DNA of 6,073 nucleotides from an uncultured Bacteroidales bacterium (GCA_945949375.1 CAMFEN010000069.1:1-6073); one strand, 5' to 3'; positions 1 through 5,100 are shown, counted from the stretch's first letter. Translations and numbers: made by a program. Notes: generated from the letters alone by a model not told the origin.

Positions 1-426
1 GCCGCTACCCGCCTCCAGCATACCCGCGAGGATAACCCCCACCGCCATGCCCTCGGGGATGTTGTGGAGCGTTACCGCCAGCGCCAGCATCGTGGTGCGC
101 TTCCATGGCGCACGCGGCTGCATACCCTCCGGCGACGAAGCACCGATATGCAAGTGCGGTATCAGCGTATCAAGCAAAAGCAAGAACAGCACGCCCAACA
201 CAAACCCCACCGCCGCCGGCACCCATGCCCACTTACCCATCGCCTCGCTCATCTGCATGCTCGGTATCAGCAGCGACCACACGCTCGCCGCCACCATCAC
301 TCCCGACGCAAACCCCAGCAACAACTTATTCCAACGCGCACTCCATTCCCCGCGCAGCAGAAACACCATCGCTGCACCCAACACCGTGCCCGCCAAAGGC
401 AACAACAATCCTAATGCTAACCACAT
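1..426 (-). CDS. ZIP-family metal transporter (ZupT/GufA-like), 5' part only
   Basis: Inner-membrane importer of divalent metals such as zinc, iron or manganese; the substrate cannot be told from sequence. I translated 142 codons from ATG (426-424) to the left edge with no stop; the C-terminal half lies outside the window, as ZIP proteins of this type are roughly 250-270 residues. Hydrophobic segments lie at about residues 2-24, 34-55, 68-90 and 111-135. The diagnostic motif HNIPEGMAVG at 121-130 in the fourth segment is the ZIP metal-site signature; in the family its His and Glu bind metal. The loop after segment 3 has a short His pair (HLH, 91-93). The ATG lies about 20 nt downstream of the predicted transcription start and has no Shine-Dalgarno sequence, as usual in Bacteroidota. 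Family assignment is confident; the gene name is not. Confidence 0.9.
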   Translation of the reverse strand, partial: MWLALGLLLPLAGTVLGAAMVFLLRGEWSARWNKLLLGFASGVMVAASVWSLLIPSMQMSEAMGKWAWVPAAVGFVLGVLFLLLLDTLIPHLHIGASSPEGMQPRAPWKRTTMLALAVTLHNIPEGMAVGVILAGMLEAGSG

Positions 427-450
427 AACGCGTAAAATATCTTTTCAGCG

Positions 451-482
451 CAAAAGTACTACATTTTTTCCATATCTGCAAA
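451..482 (-). promoter_or_regulatory. Bacteroidetes-type promoter of the ZIP transporter gene
   Basis: On the minus strand, TTTG (482-479) is followed by 20 bases and TACTTTTG (458-451), a full match to the TTTG/TAnnTTTG consensus of the Bacteroidetes primary sigma factor. Transcription should start near 446, giving a leader of about 20 nt before the ATG at 426. Confidence 0.85.
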
Positions 483-563
483 CATTCTAAAGAAAAAATG
501 CAACGGACCAACCACGAAAATAACCTACCCCCTCCCTATCTCTACATAGACCATTTCGATACC

Positions 564-618
564 TTCCCGTACAATTCCCGTGCTATTCCCGTACTATTCC
601 CGTACTATTCCCGTACAA
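564..618. repeat. Five tandem copies of an 11-bp unit (TTCCCGTACWA)
   Basis: Five contiguous units start at 564, 575, 586, 597 and 608. The core TTCCCGT is invariant and the last four bases vary (ACAA, GCTA, ACTA, ACTA, ACAA). The first and last copies are identical, as are copies 3 and 4. The period is close to one DNA helical turn, so all copies face the same side of the helix. The array lies between the ZIP promoter and the end of the predicted small RNA. No function is evident. Confidence 0.9.
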
Positions 619-663
619 TAAAGCAGCGCATAAGCAGACTCTAAGCCACCTCTATGCAAAGCC

Positions 664-706
664 AAAAACAACAAAAGGCAGGCAACCTGCATGTCGATTG
701 CCTGCC
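664..706 (-). terminator. Rho-independent terminator of the putative small RNA
   Basis: A perfect 9-bp stem (GGCAGGCAA at 677-685 with TTGCCTGCC at 698-706) encloses a 12-nt loop. On the minus strand it is followed by TTTTGTTGTTTTT (676-664). The U-rich tail occurs only on the minus side, so it terminates leftward transcription. It lies about 310 bp beyond the gcvH terminator, so it probably belongs to the separate transcript. Confidence 0.75.
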
Positions 707-871
707 CCGAATTGGATTTGGTTACTAATGGAATACGATGGAAAAAATACTATTTCATGCGCACAAAAAAGATACGCATACGCACATTAACAAAAACTAT
801 TTCATAATACTAAATCGTGTATCTATTCTGCCTACTCTGTTCGGGATTTTCGGCATGCTTCGCTGATTTCG
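664..871 (-). ncRNA. Putative independent small RNA, about 200 nt, unassigned family
   Basis: A perfect promoter (876-907) and a stem-loop with a U-rich tail (664-706) bracket this stretch on the minus strand, with no plausible protein gene between them. The 5' end (about 871) is inferred from promoter spacing. Hand folding suggests a rod. UCCCGAA near the 5' side (846-840) pairs with UUCGGGG (713-707) just before the terminator. Inside that, GAAUAGAU (828-821) pairs with AUCGUAUUC (739-731), leaving one bulged G. At the tip, AUGUGCG (787-781) can pair with UGCGCAU (763-757). Large unpaired bubbles separate these stems. Such a rod with a central bubble resembles 6S RNA, but I see no diagnostic sequence, so that identity is only a hypothesis. 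It lacks the hallmarks of SRP RNA and is too short for typical tmRNA or RNase P RNA. A trans-acting regulatory RNA is the other main possibility. Confidence 0.5.
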
Positions 872-875
872 GGGG

Positions 876-907
876 CAAAGGTACTGCTTTTCATTGATAT
901 GCGCAAA
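876..907 (-). promoter_or_regulatory. Perfect Bacteroidetes promoter without a downstream protein gene
   Basis: On the minus strand, TTTG (907-904), a 20-bp spacer and TACCTTTG (883-876) match the consensus exactly. Transcription should begin near 871 and run left. The nearest protein gene in that direction is the ZIP gene 450 bp away, which has its own promoter, and a terminator intervenes. The promoter therefore most likely drives a small RNA. Confidence 0.8.
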
Positions 908-927
908 GTTCATTTTGGTTCATTTTC
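908..927. repeat. Tandem 10-bp repeat abutting the small-RNA promoter
   Basis: GTTCATTTTG (908-917) is followed directly by GTTCATTTTC (918-927), nine of ten bases identical. The pair sits immediately upstream of the -33 element of the minus-strand promoter, where an activator site or an A/T-rich UP-like element would lie. Its role is inferred from position only. Confidence 0.45.
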
Positions 928-1016
928 GTTTTGCACGGCGAATAGCGTATGGAAAGTAAGTAAAACGGTCGTTTGGATTTACACAAAAAGAGGTAGAATT
1001 ATGGGGTTATAGGCAT

Positions 1017-1059
1017 AAAAAAAGCGTGTAAACATAAACAGTCGTTTACGTTTACACAC
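1017..1059 (-). terminator. Strong rho-independent terminator of gcvH (gldJ-gcvH unit)
   Basis: Arms 1024-1039 and 1044-1059 form a 16-bp stem with a GACT loop in minus-strand RNA, followed by seven U (1023-1017). Two positions (1025/1058 and 1034/1049) pair as G-U wobbles in the minus transcript but would be C-A mismatches in plus-strand RNA, so the structure favours leftward transcription. It starts 27 bp past the gcvH stop codon. Confidence 0.92.
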
Positions 1060-1086
1060 TTAATAATAGCAGGATGCTATTGAGGA

Positions 1087-1464
1087 TCAGCCGATTAGTT
1101 TCTGGTAGCCTGCTGCGTCAAGGAGGTTGTTGAGCTCAGCGGGGTCGTTGACTGTGATTTTCACCATCCACCCTTCGCCGTAGGGGTCGTTGTTGACGAG
1201 TTCAGGTTGGTCGTTGAGTGCTTCGTTGAACTCAAGTACTTCACCGGAGACGGGCATGTTGAGGTCAGAAACGGTTTTGACAGCCTCTACGGAGCCAAAG
1301 ACATCGCCTTGCGCAACGGTTTCGCCTACGGTATTGACATCTACGAAGACGATTTCGCCGAGTTCGGACTGCGCATAGTCGGTGATACCGACGAAGGCTT
1401 CGTTTCCTTCTACACGAATCCATTCGTGTTCGCTGGTGTAGCGGAGATTAGCGGGAGTGTTCAT
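1087..1464 (-). CDS. gcvH: Glycine cleavage system H protein
   Basis: Lipoyl carrier of the glycine cleavage complex. Its lipoamide arm takes the aminomethyl group from P protein, presents it to T protein and is reoxidised by L protein in the cytoplasm. The 125 residues match the usual H-protein length. The N-terminal YTSEHEWI (9-16) is characteristic, and the lipoylation motif GSVEAVKTVSDLNMPVSGEV centres on Lys63, the expected lipoyl-lysine. The C-terminal NDPYGEGWMVKI block is also typical. I start at ATG 1464; an in-frame TTG at 1473 would add only three residues and has no supporting signal. No gcvT or gcvP lies in the window. The gene begins 97 bp after the gldJ stop on the same strand, has no clear promoter of its own and is followed by a strong terminator, so it is probably co-transcribed with gldJ. 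That linkage suggests no shared function. Confidence 0.96.
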   Translation of the reverse strand: MNTPANLRYTSEHEWIRVEGNEAFVGITDYAQSELGEIVFVDVNTVGETVAQGDVFGSVEAVKTVSDLNMPVSGEVLEFNEALNDQPELVNNDPYGEGWMVKITVNDPAELNNLLDAAGYQKLIG

Positions 1465-1497
1465 ATTTGACAATTTTACAATTTGCGATTTATTTTA

Positions 1498-1515
1498 GCA
1501 GGCGGGGACGCCTGC
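1498..1515. repeat. Perfect 7-bp palindrome in a GC-rich patch between gldJ and gcvH
   Basis: GCAGGCG (1498-1504), a GGGA loop and CGCCTGC (1509-1515) form a perfect hairpin within an otherwise A/T-rich gap. It is followed by CCCGGG and a second GCCTGCG. On the minus strand the next bases are TAAAATAAAT rather than a U-run, so it is not a standard terminator. It may be a REP-like dispersed element or an mRNA processing or attenuation hairpin that lowers gcvH relative to gldJ; the sequence does not decide. Confidence 0.6.
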
Positions 1516-1561
1516 GCACCCGGGCATTGCCTGCGTACTCGGATAACACCTTCGTACGAGA

Positions 1562-3154
1562 TTATTTTGCGGGAACGGAGGGTATTTGGTCTCCAAGCGT
1601 GGACATAGCGCAACGGAACCCGATGGTGCTGGAGCACTTGTCTTGGTCGAGGAAACGACGTGAAGATGGGTTAATCCAGTAGATACGGTCGTTCCATGAT
1701 CCACCTTTGTAAACACGGCTCTTATCGGAGATACGGGGTGCGAGGATGTCGGTGGGGTCGAGTTTAGCATTTTCTACGCCGGTAGTATCGAGAGGATAGT
1801 CGGTATGGATAGTAGAAGCGACGTCGCCATCTTTGACATTACGGCGGTCGTCGGATGCTTTGTATTCAACCTTGATGCATCCGAGCGAGTCAATCTCGAA
1901 ACTACCGTCTTCTCCTCTGACGGGTGTGGTGTAGATATTACCACGGAAGGAGTTGTACTCTGTGAGTTCTGGGAAAGAGGTCTCACGATAAACGTCAAGA
2001 ACCCATTCGTTGACGTTGCCCGCCATGTTGTAAAGTCCGAAATCGTTGGGAGCGAAAGCGTCAACAGGTGCAGTGATGGTGTAGGCATCGTTGAGTCCAC
2101 CGCTGACACCCATCATGTCGCCTCGTCCGCGAATGAAGTTGGCTTGTAGTTGTCCTGCTGCTCTGGAAGAGATATCGCGTGGGTGATAGCCCGACCAAGG
2201 ATATACTTTTCCTTCGATGGTGAGTCCGTCTTCACCTGCGACTGGAGCGAAGGCTGCGAACTCCCATTCCGCCTCGGTAGGCAAACGATAACCGGTAACA
2301 AGGATACCATCGGCGCGTGTTACCTTTCGTGTGTTGCCATGGGAATCGTATTTCGGCTTCTTACCATACTCGGGATTGTATGAAACGTCTTCAAGGTATT
2401 TATCGGTATTGAAGACGAACTTATCGCGTATCCACTCGTAGGGCACACGATAATAGGTAACGGTTTGTTCGGGGTCTTCGGGGCTGACTTCTTCGTAGGA
2501 GTCCATGGTATATCCCGTCATGGTTTCCCACTCGTCTTTTGCTCCTTCATCTTCGATGGGTTCGAGTTGGTAGAAGGGGGGGATATTGATGGCTCCGCAG
2601 GCGATGAGTGCTTTCTCATTGACGCGGTCGGTACGCCATTGGCAATAGGTCATGGCCTGTTCCCAAGTAACGCCCACGATAGGATAGAAAGAGAACGCCG
2701 GGTGCGTGAAATAGTTGACCTCGTATGGATCGTTGTACGCCAAGTCCTCGCGCCAAACGGTGTGGTCTGGCTGTGCTCGTTGTACGATCTCAGGTGCGGT
2801 TGCACCGAAGACTGTCTCGAGCCAATGGAGGTATTCGTTCCAGTTGAGGTTCGTGATTTCGTACTTATCCATATAGAACGAGTTGACCGTAACCGTTCTG
2901 GTGGGGTTATTGCGTGGCATAGTAAGGAATTCATCCTTTTCTCCCAGCGTGAAAGAACCACCCTGTATAGGCACCATGCCGGTAGGGTTCACGTTACCGA
3001 CACCTTCTTGTGCCTGGAAATTGGTTGTGGCTTCATCGTAATAGTTCCAGCCCGTAGTGTTGGAAGTTTTGGTGTTAAGTTCTCGTTTGTTGCCGCAAGC
3101 AGCGAGCACCAGAACTGCGGGTACCAACAACAGATATTGAATTGTTTTGCTCAT
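1562..3154 (-). CDS. gldJ: GldJ-family FGE/SUMF1-like lipoprotein (gliding motility / type IX secretion)
   Basis: Predicted outer-membrane-linked lipoprotein related to GldJ, which in Flavobacterium is needed for gliding and stabilises GldK and type IX secretion. Residues 1-20 form a lipoprotein signal ending in the lipobox LAAC (Cys20). The FGE-sulfatase fold covers about 58-520, with GMVPIQGGSFTLG (59-71), YPIVGVTWEQA (157-167), CQWRTDRVNE (171-180), YRLPTEAEWE (289-298), NDFGLYNMAGNVNEW (370-384), VYKGGSW (481-487) and IGFRCAMS (511-518). The TGW/TNF start, the VWREDLAYN block and the FRGNIYT segment resemble GldJ as I recall it and separate it from the paralogue GldK. The two redox cysteines of true formylglycine-generating enzyme are not present after KGGSW, so it is probably structural. 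Length (530) is close to GldJ. The ATG at 3154 directly precedes the signal peptide, with a leader of about 35 nt from the promoter at 3196-3227. No other gld or por gene is in the window, and the organism need not glide. Confidence 0.88.
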   Translation of the reverse strand: MSKTIQYLLLVPAVLVLAACGNKRELNTKTSNTTGWNYYDEATTNFQAQEGVGNVNPTGMVPIQGGSFTLGEKDEFLTMPRNNPTRTVTVNSFYMDKYEITNLNWNEYLHWLETVFGATAPEIVQRAQPDHTVWREDLAYNDPYEVNYFTHPAFSFYPIVGVTWEQAMTYCQWRTDRVNEKALIACGAINIPPFYQLEPIEDEGAKDEWETMTGYTMDSYEEVSPEDPEQTVTYYRVPYEWIRDKFVFNTDKYLEDVSYNPEYGKKPKYDSHGNTRKVTRADGILVTGYRLPTEAEWEFAAFAPVAGEDGLTIEGKVYPWSGYHPRDISSRAAGQLQANFIRGRGDMMGVSGGLNDAYTITAPVDAFAPNDFGLYNMAGNVNEWVLDVYRETSFPELTEYNSFRGNIYTTPVRGEDGSFEIDSLGCIKVEYKASDDRRNVKDGDVASTIHTDYPLDTTGVENAKLDPTDILAPRISDKSRVYKGGSWNDRIYWINPSSRRFLDQDKCSSTIGFRCAMSTLGDQIPSVPAK

Positions 3155-3195
3155 AAATATAAGGTTATAAATAGAGAATTCGGAATTTCAGGGCG

Positions 3196-3227
3196 CAAAG
3201 TTACGACATTTTTTTGATATGTGCAAG
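3196..3227 (-). promoter_or_regulatory. Promoter of gldJ (and probably gcvH)
   Basis: On the minus strand, CTTG (3227-3224), a 20-bp spacer and TAACTTTG (3203-3196) match the Bacteroidetes consensus with one mismatch in the -33 box. Transcription should start near 3191. It is the left half of an inverted promoter pair. Confidence 0.85.
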
Positions 3228-3273
3228 AAAAAGCGCGATATTTTTCGATTTTTGGCAAAATTATGGCATAAGA

Positions 3274-3305
3274 CTTGCATATATCGTAAAAAAGTTGTAT
3301 CTTTG
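3274..3305 (+). promoter_or_regulatory. Divergent rightward promoter for the 3550-6073 genes
   Basis: CTTG (3274-3277), a 20-bp spacer and TATCTTTG (3298-3305) form the same promoter type as that of gldJ in the opposite direction. The predicted start is near 3310. No better promoter is visible nearer the first plus-strand gene at 3550, so this one probably serves the pRiA4b-like gene, miaA and the PKD lipoprotein. Confidence 0.8.
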
Positions 3306-3549
3306 CGCCCTATTTGTTTGTGTGGGAGCCAAGAGGTGGGACGAGAGTGTTATTGGAATCTATATAGCGGTGGCATATTGTGGTATGGGGAGGAAGGAAA
3401 GTGGGCAAGCATGAGTGTTTTTGGGGGATGTTGCAGGAGGACTAACAGGTGGTGCATGCACTCGATATAGACTCGACATAGACTCGTGAATCACCTACGA
3501 TTTTCACGGCGGATACAGAATGGAAATTCGACAATAAATTATTCAGCAT
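3306..3549 (+). other. Long G-rich leader before the plus-strand operon
   Basis: About 240 nt separate the predicted transcription start from the first gene. The stretch is G-rich on the transcribed strand over 3320-3450. It carries the palindrome GTGCATGCAC (3452-3461), an 11-bp repeat (3460-3486), and a weak 6-bp stem (CGTGAA 3485-3490 with TTCACG 3503-3508). I recognise no riboswitch or tRNA. The short open frames inside it (for example 3219-3470) resemble no protein I know. It may be a regulatory leader, a small RNA or simply spacer. Confidence 0.4.
3460..3486. repeat. Short 11-bp tandem repeat (ACTCGAYATAG, about 2.5 copies)
   Basis: ACTCGATATAG (3460-3470) is followed by ACTCGACATAG (3471-3481) and a partial ACTCG (3482-3486). 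The period equals that of the array at 564-618, but the unit sequence differs. It abuts the palindrome GTGCATGCAC. No function is evident. Confidence 0.75.
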
Positions 3550-4107
3550 ATGATATACAAAATTACTTTTTCTTGTGAAGAGGGGGACCCGAAGTTTCGT
3601 CGGGTGTTTGAAGCAGACAGCGAATCCACTTTTTTGGATTTGCATAAAGCGATATTGGAGAGCGTGCACTATACGGACGACCAGATGACGTCATTCTTTA
3701 TGTGCAACGATGAGTGGGAGAAGGGTCAGGAGGTAACGCTGATACCGATGGATTCCAACTTTGAGTACGACAACATGGTGATGGAAGAGACTCGGCTAAG
3801 CGACCTTCTGACGGAGCGGGGACAGCGGTTGATATATGTCTTCGACCCGATGTTTGAGCGTTATTTCTTCGGTTCGCTCAAGGAGATGCGTGCGGGAAGC
3901 ATGGACGGCGTGCAATGCGTGGAGAGCAGCGGCCGTGCGCCAAAGCAGTTGAAGGGCGAGGATGACCTATCGGTAATTACAGGCAAAGGCGGCAAGGGCG
4001 ACTTGGACTTGGACGATGACTTCTACGGCGGCAGCCAGTATGACACGGACGACATAGATATGGAAGGATTCCAAGACCTGTCGTTTGAGGACGGGTCGAT
4101 GTTTTGA
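3550..4107 (+). CDS. pRiA4b ORF-3-like (IS1096 TnpR-passenger family) protein with acidic tail
   Basis: 185-residue cytoplasmic protein of unknown function. The first 110 or so residues resemble the plasmid pRiA4b ORF-3 fold: a beta-strand start (MIYKITF), the helix TFLDLHKAILESVHY (27-41), the FFMCNDEW segment (49-56), and RLIYVFDPMFERYFFGSL (93-110), which corresponds to the YVYDFGD-type strand of the family in degenerate form. Residues 137-185 are low-complexity and acidic, with a Gly/Lys hinge (145-150) followed by runs of Asp and Glu, and probably disordered. There is no signal peptide or membrane segment. Despite the family name, nothing else here indicates a transposon or plasmid: no transposase or terminal repeats are visible. 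The ATG at 3550 follows A/T-rich DNA with no Shine-Dalgarno sequence. miaA follows 45 bp later. Family assignment is moderately confident; function is unknown. Confidence 0.78.
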   Translation: MIYKITFSCEEGDPKFRRVFEADSESTFLDLHKAILESVHYTDDQMTSFFMCNDEWEKGQEVTLIPMDSNFEYDNMVMEETRLSDLLTERGQRLIYVFDPMFERYFFGSLKEMRAGSMDGVQCVESSGRAPKQLKGEDDLSVITGKGGKGDLDLDDDFYGGSQYDTDDIDMEGFQDLSFEDGSMF

Positions 4108-4130
4108 GGGTGAAGGAATGACCCTCCCGA

Positions 4131-4146
4131 CCTCCCTTAAGGGAGG
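4131..4146 (+). promoter_or_regulatory. Perfect palindrome containing the miaA ribosome-binding site
   Basis: CCTCCCTTAAGGGAGG is a 16-bp perfect inverted repeat. Its right arm GGGAGG is a strong Shine-Dalgarno-like sequence six bases before the miaA ATG, and its left arm would pair with it and hide it. Shine-Dalgarno use is unusual in Bacteroidota. An upstream ACCCTCCC (4121-4128) offers an alternative pairing partner. It may act in translational coupling with the preceding gene, or be a dispersed repeat that landed here. Confidence 0.6.
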
Positions 4147-4152
4147 AGTTGA

Positions 4153-5100
4153 ATGAGAAGAACGGTGAAGACATTGTTGGTGATAGTGGGTCCTACGGGC
4201 GTGGGGAAGACGGAGGTGAGTCTGCGCGTGGCGGAGGCGTTGGGTTGCCCGATAGTGAATGCCGACTCGCGGCAGGTGTATCAGGAGATGCCGATAGGCA
4301 CGGCGGCTCCCACGGCGGCGGAGATGGCGCGGGTGGCGCATTACTTCGTGTGGTTCAAGTCGGTGGCGGAGGTCGACAACGCGGGGCAGTATGAGCGGGA
4401 TGTGATGGCGCTGCTGCCGCGGCTGTTTGCGGCGCACGAGACGGTGGTGCTGACGGGCGGGTCGATGCTGTATGTGGACGCGGTGTGCAAGGGTTTGGAC
4501 GAGATACCGACGGTGTCGGCGGAGATACAGCAGATGGTGCGCGGACGGTACGCGGAAGAGGGGCTGGCGTGGCTGCAACAAGAGGTGCAACGACGAGACC
4601 CTGTGTATTGGGAGACGGTGGATAGGCAGAACCCGCAGCGGTTGATACACTGCTTGGAGGTGAGTATGCAGACGGGGAAGCCTTACTCGGCATTGCGTAA
4701 AGGTGTGGCGAAAACGCGGGATTTTCGGATTGTGAAAGTGGGACTGACGCGGCCACGGGAGGAATTATATGAGCGGATAAATAGGCGCGTGGAGCAGATG
4801 ATGGCCGCGGGGATGGAAGAGGAGGCGCGGGCGGTGTATGCGTATCGGAAATGCAACAGTTTGCAGACGGTGGGGTATCGCGAGTTGTTCGCCTATATGG
4901 ACGGGGCGTATGACAGGGCGCGGGCAGTGGAACTGATACAGCAGAACTCGCGGCGGTATGCGAAGCGGCAACTGACTTGGTTTCGACGGGATGCGGAGAT
5001 GCGATGGGTGGATTTGAGCGGAGAGCACATGCCTGTGGAGAAGATACTAAAAATGCTATTAATGAATGAGCAAGATGTATATGAAACAATGGACATATAG
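4153..5100 (+). CDS. miaA: tRNA dimethylallyltransferase (tRNA A37 isopentenylation)
   Basis: Transfers the dimethylallyl group from DMAPP to N6 of adenosine 37 in tRNAs that read codons starting with U, giving i6A, which is later methylthiolated in many bacteria. The 315 residues agree with the usual 300-320. The P-loop GPTGVGKT is at 13-20, the DSRQVY substrate loop at 38-43 (Asp38 is the expected catalytic base), the TGGSMLY motif at 101-107, the NPQR signature at 160-163, and the C-terminal RYAKRQLTWFRR tRNA-binding motif at 268-279. All expected motifs are present and the frame is intact. The ATG at 4153 follows a GGGAGG sequence set in a palindrome. The 3' end overlaps the next gene by 20-35 bp, so the two are probably translationally coupled. 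Confidence 0.97.
   Translation: MRRTVKTLLVIVGPTGVGKTEVSLRVAEALGCPIVNADSRQVYQEMPIGTAAPTAAEMARVAHYFVWFKSVAEVDNAGQYERDVMALLPRLFAAHETVVLTGGSMLYVDAVCKGLDEIPTVSAEIQQMVRGRYAEEGLAWLQQEVQRRDPVYWETVDRQNPQRLIHCLEVSMQTGKPYSALRKGVAKTRDFRIVKVGLTRPREELYERINRRVEQMMAAGMEEEARAVYAYRKCNSLQTVGYRELFAYMDGAYDRARAVELIQQNSRRYAKRQLTWFRRDAEMRWVDLSGEHMPVEKILKMLLMNEQDVYETMDI

Larger units (their letters stand above)
427..1086. other. Intergenic region between ZIP gene and gcvH, no protein gene supported
   Basis: This 660-bp stretch contains no convincing coding region on either strand. From left to right it holds the ZIP promoter, an 11-bp tandem array, a probable minus-strand small RNA gene with its own terminator and promoter, and the gcvH terminator, all listed separately. 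The remainder (484-563, 619-663, 928-1016) shows no further structure that I can support. Confidence 0.75.

Noticed and set aside
564..618. Possible CRISPR array
   Set aside because: The units are 11 bp and directly contiguous with no spacers, and no cas genes are nearby.
797..856. 19-codon open frame (ATG at 856, TAG at 797) inside the putative small RNA
   Set aside because: It begins about 15 nt after the predicted transcript start, but it is very short and resembles no protein I know. The surrounding RNA folds across it. It remains possible as a leader peptide, but sequence alone does not support a gene.
1465..1473. TTG start extending GcvH by three residues
   Set aside because: The ATG at 1464 gives the normal H-protein N-terminus and length; nothing favours the rarer start codon.
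1498..1515. Rho-independent terminator between gldJ and gcvH
   Set aside because: The hairpin is followed by TAAAATAAAT on the minus strand, not a U-run, and gcvH has no convincing promoter of its own downstream of it.
2465..3217. 250-codon plus-strand open frame opposite gldJ
   Set aside because: It lies entirely antisense to a well-supported gene, has no recognisable motifs, and runs across the gldJ promoter.
3214..3470. Short plus-strand open frames in the leader (66 and 83 codons)
   Set aside because: They overlap each other in different frames, start upstream of the mapped promoter boxes so would not be fully transcribed, and show no protein-like features.
3485..3508. Hairpin CGTGAA/TTCACG as a terminator or riboswitch
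   Set aside because: The stem is only 6 bp around a 12-nt loop with no U-tract, so it is too weak to call.
3550..4107. Mobile element implied by the pRiA4b ORF-3/IS1096 passenger family name
   Set aside because: No transposase, resolvase catalytic motif, terminal inverted repeats or target duplication are visible; the family is often chromosomal.
3967..4650. 227-codon minus-strand open frame opposite the end of the pRiA4b-like gene and miaA
   Set aside because: Its Arg/His/Leu-rich composition is typical of the antisense shadow of a GC-rich gene, and it spans two supported plus-strand genes.
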